A stretch of 6,763 bases of DNA from CAZAMT01 sp964486145 (GCA_964486145.1 CAZAMT010000229.1:1-6763), one strand, 5' to 3'. Shown: positions 1-4,810, counted from the stretch's first letter. Made by a program: numbers and translations. The notes: a model not told the origin generated them from the letters alone.

Positions 1-86
1 ATAAATGTATATTGCAACAATTATAATTTAAAAAATTCATAAGAAACATTTATTCAATATTATATGGATTATAAAAGTATAGTTTA

Positions 87-114
87 TTGGTAGTATTTTA
101 TGTTTTTATATTTG
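87..114 (+). promoter_or_regulatory. Candidate Bacteroidota promoter for the STAS-like gene (distal)
   Basis: A TTG at 87-89 is followed after 17 bases by TATATTTG at 107-114, a perfect match to the TAnnTTTG -7 box. Spacing fits the TTG-N17-23-TAnnTTTG pattern described for this phylum. It would start transcription near 120, giving a leader of about 120 bases. A second box at 122-129 competes with it. Confidence 0.5.
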
Positions 115-121
115 AATGCTT

Positions 122-129
122 TACTTTTG
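122..129 (+). promoter_or_regulatory. Candidate -7 box for the STAS-like gene (proximal)
   Basis: TACTTTTG matches TAnnTTTG exactly. No clear TTG lies at the -33 position. Its last bases form part of the 8-base palindrome TTTGCAAA (126-133). Transcription would begin near 135, leaving a leader of about 108 bases that contains three inverted repeats. It is either an alternative to, or in tandem with, the box at 107-114. Confidence 0.4.
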
Positions 130-150
130 CAAAGCAGTTTTTTACCAATG

Positions 151-226
151 ATCAATGTCAGATTGATAAAAACCTTTCGTCAGGGAATCACGTTCACATA
201 TTGTGAGAAACCTTGATAAACAAGGT
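151..226 (+). repeat. Cluster of three short inverted repeats in the 5' leader
   Basis: Three separate perfect dyads lie in 76 bases. The first is ATCAAT-N5-ATTGAT at 151-167, the second TCACA-TAT-TGTGA at 194-206, and the third ACCTTG-N5-CAAGGT at 210-226. The last ends 17 bases before the start codon at 244. The heptamer AAACCTT occurs twice (170-176 and 208-214), and both copies can pair over 5 bases with AAGGT at 222-226, so alternative folds are possible. No known riboswitch class was recognised. Individual stems are short, so chance cannot be excluded. They could act as RNA structure or as protein operators. Confidence 0.4.
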
Positions 227-243
227 CTTATAAATGGGAAGTT

Positions 244-663
244 ATGGGTCTATTACATAAAGAAGAATTAAAAGATGATGAAGGAGTGTTTGTTCAAATT
301 GAATTACCACTGGATGATGACTGGTTATACATTAACTGGATTGGATACCAGGATGAATATAGGATTCGAACAGGCATGAACCGGATCATTGTGCTATTAA
401 AAAAATTTAATATTTATAAATTATTAAATAACAACAATAACCATCACGGAGGTTACCCCAAATCAATCTATAATTGGATAGAAAATGACTGGTTACCAAG
501 AGCTTTAGAAAGTGGTCTGCGATGTACAGCCACTATCCTCTCTCCAAAAGTATTTTCCCGCCTTTCTGCAATTCAAATGGAAACAAAATTTGATTCAGGA
601 AATTATAAAAATTTTGATGATAAAGAAGATGCTGAAAAATGGTTAAAATCAATGCAAAAATGA
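244..663 (+). CDS. STAS/SEC14-like domain protein (139 aa)
   Basis: This is a small soluble protein with no signal peptide or membrane segment. The pattern resembles single-domain STAS/SpoIIAA-like (CRAL-TRIO/SEC14-like) proteins of Bacteroidota. It has an N-terminal strand region with 'INWIGYQ' (residues 30-36), then a helix with 'IIVLLKKFNIYKLLNNNNN' (48-66), where relatives carry a 'lNDNR'-type turn. After that come 'WIENDWLPRALESGLR' (78-93), the strand 'ATILSPKVFSRLSA' and a C-terminal 'FDDKEDAEKWLKS' tail. The run of five asparagines is unusual. Such proteins are usually thought of as signalling or scaffold modules with unknown partners, and no catalytic residues can be named. ATG 244 is the first ATG after an in-frame stop at 217-219. 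Ribosome binding is weak ('GGGAAG' just upstream). No terminator is visible after the stop, so read-through into the next gene is possible, although that gene has its own -7 box. Family placement is by pattern recall; function is not known. Confidence 0.8.
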   Translation: MGLLHKEELKDDEGVFVQIELPLDDDWLYINWIGYQDEYRIRTGMNRIIVLLKKFNIYKLLNNNNNHHGGYPKSIYNWIENDWLPRALESGLRCTATILSPKVFSRLSAIQMETKFDSGNYKNFDDKEDAEKWLKSMQK

Positions 664-729
664 GATATAACTAATTATTTCTTAAAACCTAAAATTATTT
701 AAATCGTTCAATTATCGAAAATTATATGC

Positions 730-737
730 TAATTTTG
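730..737 (+). promoter_or_regulatory. -7 box TAATTTTG, decides the start of the next gene
   Basis: TAATTTTG followed by CA is a textbook Bacteroidota -7 element. A weak TTC lies at the -33 position (706-708, spacer 21). Transcription should start near 743, which places an in-frame ATG at 726 upstream of the transcript and supports the ATG at 756 as the true start. Confidence 0.65.
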
Positions 738-755
738 CATGTTGGATTTTTAACT

Positions 756-1055
756 ATGAAAACATTTTTAGTTGATATTTTGTTACCAAAAAATATGCAG
801 GAAGACATTAACAAAGCAATTCCCGCCCAACGGAAGATTGTCAATGTTTTACTGAATGAAGGTATCATTCTGAGCTATTCACTTTCAAAAAACCTAAACC
901 GTTTGTTCATCGTGATGACACAGGATAGTGAAGAAGATATTATGATTACTGTTCAACGATTTCCAATTTATAAGTTTATTATGGATTACGAAATCATTGA
1001 GTTGAATTCATATGAGACGGTTTCTTCCGATATGCCACAGGTATTTCTTAACTAA
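756..1055 (+). CDS. Small muconolactone-isomerase-like / YCII-like dimeric alpha-beta barrel protein (99 aa)
   Basis: This short soluble protein starts 'MKTFLVDILLP'. It carries a conserved-looking 'IPAQRKIVNVLLNEGIILSYSLS' segment (about residues 23-45), then 'LNRLFIVMTQDSEEDIMITVQRFPIYKFI', and ends 'PQVFLN'. This alternation of strand, helix and strand with the 'FP...F' turn is what is seen in ferredoxin-fold, dimeric alpha-beta-barrel proteins, often labelled muconolactone Delta-isomerase family or YCII-related in Bacteroidota. Catabolic isomerase activity is not implied, because no other aromatic-degradation gene lies nearby; treat it as hypothetical with a fold guess. Extending to the ATG at 726 would add ten residues, but that ATG lies upstream of the -7 box at 730-737, so 756 is preferred. 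The gene converges on the permease gene, with 50 bases between stop codons and no clear terminator. Confidence 0.75.
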   Translation: MKTFLVDILLPKNMQEDINKAIPAQRKIVNVLLNEGIILSYSLSKNLNRLFIVMTQDSEEDIMITVQRFPIYKFIMDYEIIELNSYETVSSDMPQVFLN

Positions 1056-1105
1056 AGCAGCATAATTATTTTACGTGTTATTATTAATCTCCATTCTTAT
1101 CAAGA

Positions 1106-1864
1106 TTACAAAAACAAAAAAACAGAAGAAACGAGGGTGATGACAATAATGAAAACACGATAAGCCTTTTCAGGAATGAACCTAACCACCCGAACACCTA
1201 CGATTGCGCCGAGGCTTAATGCAGGAATCATCATCACATCAAATGAAAATGAACTCCATGTAATGGTGCCCCAGACAAATATATGAAATGGTATCTTAAA
1301 CAGATTGATCACAAAGAAAAACCAGGCTCCGGTTCCGATATACGAATTTTTAGGCAGGCGCATTGACAGCAGGTATAATGCCATAATGGGTCCGGCAGCA
1401 TTGCCAATCATGGTTGCAAATCCTCCTGCAAATCCCATTATCGCAGAAAACCACCAGTAATCCGGGATCTTTAATTCTCTTTTTTGGTTATCGCGCCAAA
1501 TCATAATTCCAATACTGGATATTACGATAACTCCTATAATTTCCTTAAAAACTTTATCAGATACCTGTTCTCCAACATACAAACCCAAAAATATTCCCAA
1601 AACTGCCCAGGGCAGCAGTTTGATAACATATTTCCATTGAGCATGCCTGTTATAGTAGGAAACAGCAAAAATGTCCGCAAATGAAAGCATGGGTAAAACG
1701 AGTCCTGCCGACATTTTACCTCCAAATATTGCAGCAAGTACAGGTATTGATATCATACCTGCACCGGATAGCCCGGTTTTAGAGGCACCCAGTAAAAAGG
1801 CACTTAAAATTGCAAGAAACCATTCCCATCCGGTTATATCAGGTATACTAAAGAATTCGCTCAT
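1106..1864 (-). CDS. TauE/SafE (TSUP) family membrane permease (252 aa)
   Basis: This is an integral inner-membrane transporter of the TSUP family (Pfam TauE). Members export or import sulfite, sulfonates, sulfoacetate or other small anions. The substrate here cannot be read from the sequence. The two half-repeats are visible. The first begins with 'LLGASKTGLSGAGMISIPVLA' (about 24-44), and the second has 'GFAGGFATMIGNAAGPIMALYLL' (about 144-166). Seven to eight hydrophobic segments cover most of the 252 residues, which is the normal family length. 'FADIFAVSYYNRHAQWKY' (62-79) is the polar loop seen in this subgroup. The start is well supported: AGGAG lies 5 bases before the ATG, and a TAnnTTTG box lies 19 bases upstream. 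It is a single-gene unit separated from the gene behind it by a terminator. No sulfur-metabolism gene is adjacent, so calling it a sulfite exporter would be a guess. Confidence 0.9.
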   Translation of the reverse strand: MSEFFSIPDITGWEWFLAILSAFLLGASKTGLSGAGMISIPVLAAIFGGKMSAGLVLPMLSFADIFAVSYYNRHAQWKYVIKLLPWAVLGIFLGLYVGEQVSDKVFKEIIGVIVISSIGIMIWRDNQKRELKIPDYWWFSAIMGFAGGFATMIGNAAGPIMALYLLSMRLPKNSYIGTGAWFFFVINLFKIPFHIFVWGTITWSSFSFDVMMIPALSLGAIVGVRVVRFIPEKAYRVFIIVITLVSSVFLFL

Positions 1865-1869
1865 GTTTT

Positions 1870-1874
1870 CTCCT
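1870..1874 (-). promoter_or_regulatory. Strong ribosome binding site of the permease gene
   Basis: On the minus strand AGGAG is followed by AAAAC and the ATG. It is the only strong Shine-Dalgarno sequence in the window, in a phylum where most genes lack one, and it fixes the permease start at 1864. Confidence 0.7.
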
Positions 1875-1883
1875 ATGAGCCGA

Positions 1884-1891
1884 CAAAGATA
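1884..1891 (-). promoter_or_regulatory. -7 box of the permease gene
   Basis: On the minus strand the sequence is TATCTTTG, a perfect TAnnTTTG. It predicts transcription from about 1878 and a leader of about 14 bases containing the ribosome binding site. No clear TTG is seen at -33. Confidence 0.6.
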
Positions 1892-1935
1892 TAATATGAT
1901 TTCATTATCCTGTATGAAGTGAAGTTAATGAATGG

Positions 1936-1954
1936 AAAAAGAGCTATACAGCTC
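1936..1954 (-). terminator. Intrinsic terminator downstream of the SiaC-like gene
   Basis: Read on the minus strand, GAGCT-GTAT-AGCTC forms a 5-base-pair stem with a 4-base loop, followed directly by TTTTT. It lies 48 bases beyond the SiaC-like stop codon and before the permease promoter, so it separates the two minus-strand genes. The stem is short but the arrangement is classical. Confidence 0.6.
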
Positions 1955-2001
1955 AAAATTGACTGATGTAGCCCGGTTTTAATTTCAAGAATGTTCTTCC
2001 A

Positions 2002-2385
2002 TTAGTATGTTTCGGAGATAAGCCTGAAAGGAATTTTTACAAGCGATTGGTATATTTCTCCGGCTTCCTGAACTGCCTCGTCATCGTACTCGTGATACCA
2101 GTCGATAAAAGTTGAAGCCTTATAACTGTTGTTCAATGATTCAATGCTTCTTAGAATATGCAAAAGCCATTTTGAAGAAGCAGTATTGATATAACTTAAT
2201 CGAAATACGAGGGTTGTTCGCGGACAGGGTTTGTGATAATAATTATCAATTTCATATAACAAATTTTTATAAAAATACATGGGATCGGTAAGTGTTGACT
2301 TTCCCTCAATGGTTATTACTCCTTTTTCCCTGTTAAACTTTACCAGAGGAGATTCTCTTGTTTCATCTATCACTACATTATTCAT
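2002..2385 (-). CDS. SiaC-family regulatory phosphoprotein (DUF1987; 127 aa)
   Basis: This is a small cytoplasmic protein matching the SiaC/DUF1987 pattern over its full length (Pseudomonas SiaC is about the same size). Features in order are an N-terminal 'SPLVKFNREKGVITIEGKS' (12-30), 'DPMYFYKNLLYEIDNYY' (34-50), the core 'YINTASSKWLLHIL' (65-78), then 'IDWYHEYDDEAVQEAGE' and 'KIPFRLI' near the end. In Pseudomonas aeruginosa, SiaC is phosphorylated on Thr68 by SiaB and dephosphorylated by the PP2C-type phosphatase SiaA. The unphosphorylated form activates the diguanylate cyclase SiaD. By count the Thr of the N-T-A-S-S-K motif here is also residue 68, so the switch residue is kept. No SiaA-, SiaB- or SiaD-like gene lies in the window, so partners must be elsewhere. 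The gene has its own -7 box and a downstream terminator, which makes it a single-gene unit. Family call is confident; the pathway output in this organism is unknown. Confidence 0.88.
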   Translation of the reverse strand: MNNVVIDETRESPLVKFNREKGVITIEGKSTLTDPMYFYKNLLYEIDNYYHKPCPRTTLVFRLSYINTASSKWLLHILRSIESLNNSYKASTFIDWYHEYDDEAVQEAGEIYQSLVKIPFRLISETY

Positions 2386-2414
2386 AATTCCCTGCTTTTC
2401 AAATTATTCTAAAT

Positions 2415-2422
2415 CAAAGGTA
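2415..2422 (-). promoter_or_regulatory. -7 box of the SiaC-like gene
   Basis: The minus-strand sequence TACCTTTG matches TAnnTTTG exactly, 29 bases before the start codon. Transcription would begin near 2409. In place of a clear TTG at -33 there is an 8-base palindrome, GTAATTAC, at 2438-2445. An AGGGA lies a few bases before the ATG. Confidence 0.55.
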
Positions 2423-2569
2423 AAGAATTAATCGGGAGTAATTACCACCTGGCAATTGACATTGATTATTCGTGCTGATGATTTACATCATTTTCAGTTT
2501 TTTTGTAAAAAAATGCTGTACAGAAGAAATATATAAAATTCGAAATTAGTTAGTAACAAACGGAAAGTT

Positions 2570-2577
2570 TATCTTTA
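2570..2577 (+). promoter_or_regulatory. Near-match -7 box overlapping the first ATG of the J-domain gene
   Basis: TATCTTTA matches TAnnTTTG at all but the last base, and its last base is the A of the ATG at 2577. If it is a genuine promoter, translation would have to start at the in-frame ATG at 2589 (residue 5). No good TTG is visible at -33, so support is weak. Confidence 0.3.
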
Positions 2578-3101
2578 TGACTGAAAATATGGTTGAATAT
2601 TATTTTAAAATATTGGATTTATCTTCGTCTGCAACCATTGATGATGTTAAAAAGGAATTCCGGTTAAAAGCAAAACAATACCATCCTGATTTAAACAATT
2701 CACCTTTGGCACAAGAAAAATTCATTGAAATAAATGAGGCTTACGAATTTTTGATGAATTATTTCAGTGTACTTAAAGTAAGGCAACGGGAAAATTCCCA
2801 GTGGGAGCATGAACAACGGAAAAAAGCAAGGGCAAGAGCTGCCTATTATGCGAAAAAAAAGTATGAAGATTTTGAGAGTTCCAAGATTTACCGTTCTGCA
2901 ATTATCATGTATAGCTTTTTTGATGTACTGTTTTTAGTCGTTGGTATAGCCATTATGATGGTACCCTTCTTTATTAGTCTTGAAAACCTGGAACTGGAAG
3001 CTAAAATTGCTTCCATTTTTGCTGCTGTTATTGCTGAAATATTTGGACTTATGCTCACAGGAGCTACACTTTATTCACTATTGGCGCGATGGCAAAAGTA
3101 A
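2577..3101 (+). CDS. Membrane-anchored J-domain protein (type III DnaJ-like, 174 aa)
   Basis: Residues 7-65 form a J domain: 'YYFKILDLSSSATIDDVKKEF' (helix I and start of helix II), the invariant HPD at 36-38 inside 'KQYHPDLN', then 'EKFIEINEAYEFL' as helix III. J domains stimulate the ATPase of an Hsp70 (DnaK) and bring it to a client or location. The zinc-finger and C-terminal substrate-binding domains of true DnaJ are absent. Instead a highly basic, probably helical linker (about 70-100, rich in R/K/A/E) leads to two hydrophobic helices (about 107-133 and 142-168). The J domain is therefore probably held on the cytoplasmic face of the inner membrane. Start choice is uncertain: ATG 2577 gives 174 residues, while ATG 2589 gives 170 and fits the near-match -7 box and typical J-protein N termini. 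The stop codon lies 2 bases from the stop of the convergent kinase gene. Domain call is strong; client is unknown. Confidence 0.88.
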   Translation: MTENMVEYYFKILDLSSSATIDDVKKEFRLKAKQYHPDLNNSPLAQEKFIEINEAYEFLMNYFSVLKVRQRENSQWEHEQRKKARARAAYYAKKKYEDFESSKIYRSAIIMYSFFDVLFLVVGIAIMMVPFFISLENLELEAKIASIFAAVIAEIFGLMLTGATLYSLLARWQK

Positions 3102-3103
3102 TA

Positions 3104-4486
3104 TCAATGATGAATTGGTAAGATGAAGTTAAAGATAGTCCCATTATCTATTTCTGATTCAACCCAAATATGTCCTCCGAGAAGGTCAACAAGTGAACTG
3201 CATATCGACAGGCCTAATCCTGCACCACCAAAATTTTTGGTTGGCGAATCATCCACCTGTCGAAACCTTTCAAAGATAATTTCCAGTTTATCCCTGGGAA
3301 TACCAATTCCTGTATCTTCAACATAAAACAGAACGGACTTACTGTCATATTTTTTCACTCCAAGTTCAATTTTGCCCTTATAGGTGAATTTAACTGCATT
3401 GCCTACCAGATTATAAAGTATTTGTTTCAGGCGGTAAGCATCCTGGTAAATATTTTCAGGCAGGGTTTCATCTATCACCATATGTAATTCCACCTGTTTG
3501 TTATCCTTAAGTTTCATTTGGTTGACATAAAAACCTGATATTTCATTGAGTAATTCATTCAGATTAAAATGTTTTTTGTTTACAGCGATTTCGTTTGCTT
3601 CAAGTTTGGCGATGTCAATAATGTCATTTATCAAATGAAGCAATGATTCCCCCTGTGCCATAATGATCGAACAATACTTGTTCAGGTTTTCATCTGTAAT
3701 TTTTTTAGTTGACATCAACTGTGTAAATCCAAGAATTGCATTTAAGGGGGTTCGCAAGTCATGCGAAATGTTCGTTAAAAAGGCTGTTTTAATTCTGTCA
3801 GAGGCTTCGGCTTTTTCTTTAAGAGATTGCATTGCATTTTTTTCTTCTTCAATTTTTTGTCTCAATTGTTCTTCCTTTTTCATTGTTTCTGCTAATCCAT
3901 CAAGCAAAATACCCGTTGATGCTGCAAGTACTGTATTTATTACCAAAAAATTAAGACTTACGGCAATGAAACCGTCGAAACTGTAATCGGCTATAAGAAA
4001 AAATGGTGATGGATCAACCCGAACCACAATCCCCATTACGAATAGTGTTCCAATATTTACCAGTAAGGCACGTATGGCAGGTTTAAGTCCAAGTAAGATG
4101 CCTGCCAAAAGCGGTATACAGAATAACCAGATCATTCCTGCTCCATACGGACCTAAAATGAGCATTAAAAATACCGAGAGGACATAAAATACAATCAGCA
4201 GATTGATTACCCTGAATTCGAAGTGAATTCTTTTGGATGTAAAAAGAATCAATAAGTACAGATATACGACGGTATCAATATAAGCAATAATTATAGCATC
4301 GTTGGTAATTGAAGCGATGAAACTTGGAATAAACACAATGAAACCCAAATAAACTACCAAAAAGGCAAGTGAATGCAGGATACGTTCCCTCCAGAACACT
4401 ATTCCATCCTTTTTTTCATATTTTAGAGGAAATAGAGGTTTCTTAAGTATGCTGTAAACAGAGGTTGCAAATTTTTGGATCTGCAT
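3104..4486 (-). CDS. Orphan membrane sensor histidine kinase (460 aa)
   Basis: Residues about 36-195 hold six hydrophobic helices (roughly 36-57, 66-84, 93-112, 116-135, 138-156 and 172-195). They have almost no periplasmic domain and carry a 'LGPYGAGMIWLF' motif (111-122). A charged coiled coil (about 198-230) leads to the HisKA dimerisation domain, with phosphoacceptor His242 in 'NISHDLRTPLNAILGF'. The HATPase domain follows: N box N359/N363 in 'LKQILYNLVGNAVKFT', G1 box D391-x-G-x-G in 'EDTGIGI', F box 'IFERFRQVD' (404-412) and G2 box 'GGAGLGL' (420-426). All catalytic boxes are intact, so it should autophosphorylate. There is no PAS, HAMP or receiver domain, and no response regulator gene lies in the window. 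Its partner must be encoded elsewhere, and its signal is unknown. Only a weak -7-like sequence (4500-4507) lies upstream. It is transcribed toward the J-domain gene, with 2 bases between the stops. Confidence 0.93.
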   Translation of the reverse strand: MQIQKFATSVYSILKKPLFPLKYEKKDGIVFWRERILHSLAFLVVYLGFIVFIPSFIASITNDAIIIAYIDTVVYLYLLILFTSKRIHFEFRVINLLIVFYVLSVFLMLILGPYGAGMIWLFCIPLLAGILLGLKPAIRALLVNIGTLFVMGIVVRVDPSPFFLIADYSFDGFIAVSLNFLVINTVLAASTGILLDGLAETMKKEEQLRQKIEEEKNAMQSLKEKAEASDRIKTAFLTNISHDLRTPLNAILGFTQLMSTKKITDENLNKYCSIIMAQGESLLHLINDIIDIAKLEANEIAVNKKHFNLNELLNEISGFYVNQMKLKDNKQVELHMVIDETLPENIYQDAYRLKQILYNLVGNAVKFTYKGKIELGVKKYDSKSVLFYVEDTGIGIPRDKLEIIFERFRQVDDSPTKNFGGAGLGLSICSSLVDLLGGHIWVESEIDNGTIFNFILPIHH

Positions 4487-4499
4487 AAATTTGATACTA

Positions 4500-4507
4500 T
4501 AAAATTA
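4500..4507 (-). promoter_or_regulatory. Weak candidate -7 box of the kinase gene
   Basis: The minus strand reads TAATTTTA, one mismatch from TAnnTTTG. Transcription would start about 8 bases before the ATG at 4486. No TTG is visible at -33, so this is only the best available candidate. Confidence 0.25.
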
Positions 4508-4531
4508 ATAAGTTGCCACTTTATTTAGTCA

Positions 4532-4557
4532 TGCCTGATGCGGTTAAGATTCAGGCA
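4532..4557. repeat. Perfect 7-base-pair dyad upstream of the kinase gene
   Basis: TGCCTGA and TCAGGCA are separated by 12 bases. The dyad lies about 25 bases upstream of the weak kinase -7 box, 46-71 bases from the kinase start. It has a higher GC content than its surroundings. It could be a regulator binding site or an RNA hairpin; no T-run follows on either strand, so it is not a standard terminator. Confidence 0.45.
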
Positions 4558-4736
4558 AACCATGTTTGTCCCCTGGTACTAATTTGGCTTTTACACCTTC
4601 ATTTGTTGAATTGTAAACCTTTGATATCGCAAGTTAGACAAAATTTATACAATTTTCTTAAATTAATGCTTCATAATACTTTGAACTCAATTTACAAAAC
4701 CTGGATCCATTTGAATTTTCTTTCAAACCCGGCTAT

Positions 4737-4761
4737 GTGCTATAAAAAAGCACTACTTTTT
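4737..4761 (+). terminator. Weak terminator-like hairpin before the tatD promoter
   Basis: GTGCT (4737-4741), a 7-base A-rich loop and AGCAC (4749-4753) are followed after TAC by a run of five T (4757-4761). The form fits a weak intrinsic terminator on the plus strand, but no plus-strand gene precedes it. It either ends an unrecognised transcript, insulates the tatD promoter, or is chance. Confidence 0.3.
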
Positions 4762-4784
4762 AACCGGTTATTTTTTTAATTTCA

Positions 4785-4792
4785 TATGTTTG
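4785..4792 (+). promoter_or_regulatory. -7 box of the tatD-ansA operon, with flanking palindromes
   Basis: TATGTTTG matches TAnnTTTG exactly and predicts transcription from about 4798. The -33 region lacks TTG and instead holds the perfect 10-base palindrome TAACCGGTTA (4761-4770). A second perfect palindrome, AACACGTGTT (4801-4810), fills the leader right up to the ATG at 4811. The box overlaps a possible TTG start at 4790, ruling that start out. Confidence 0.65.
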
Positions 4793-4810
4793 CGGGCAAA
4801 AACACGTGTT

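Larger units (their letters stand above)
4487..4810. other. Non-coding divergent region between the kinase and tatD
   Basis: About 320 bases hold no convincing gene. A stop-free plus-strand stretch (about 4513-4779) needs a TTG start or an internal ATG at 4531. It encodes a Leu/Asn/His-rich string ending in Phe codons from a T-run, and it resembles no family. What can be seen is a weak -7-like sequence for the kinase (TAATTTTA, minus strand, 4500-4507), a 7-base-pair dyad at 4532-4557, a terminator-like hairpin at 4737-4761, and palindromes at 4761-4770 and 4801-4810 flanking the tatD -7 box. The middle (4558-4735) shows only AT-rich sequence and a loose AATTGTA/TACAATT repeat (4609-4615, 4648-4654). 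Confidence 0.7.

Noticed and set aside
1056..1105. Possible terminator between the convergent genes
   Set aside because: Only partial AT pairing (TAAT/ATTA) could be drawn, with no GC stem and no T-run in either direction.
1769..1981. 13-base direct repeat TAGCCCGGTTTTA at 1769-1781 and 1969-1981, exactly 200 bases apart
   Set aside because: One copy is inside the permease coding sequence and the flanks do not match. A single 13-base repeat in about 6.8 kb is within chance expectation, and nothing marks a mobile element between them.
2496..2518. T-run/A-run inverted repeat CAG-T7-GT-A7-TG-CTG before the J-domain gene
   Set aside because: It is mostly homopolymer with a two-base loop and a bulge, so it would not form a useful hairpin. 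It is likely AT-rich spacer.
3663..3986. Plus-strand open frame of 107 codons inside the histidine kinase
   Set aside because: It is antisense to the coiled coil and HisKA coding region. It has no domain, promoter or ribosome binding site.
4513..4779. Plus-strand open frame of about 82-88 codons in the kinase-tatD gap
   Set aside because: It needs a TTG start or an internal ATG, has no ribosome binding site, has odd composition with Phe codons from a T-run at the end, contains a dyad and a terminator-like hairpin, and resembles no family.
4790..4810. N-terminal extension of TatD from a TTG at 4790
   Set aside because: The TTG lies inside the perfect -7 box TATGTTTG, so it is probably not transcribed. 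The ATG at 4811 gives the usual family N terminus 'MHFVDTHAHL'.
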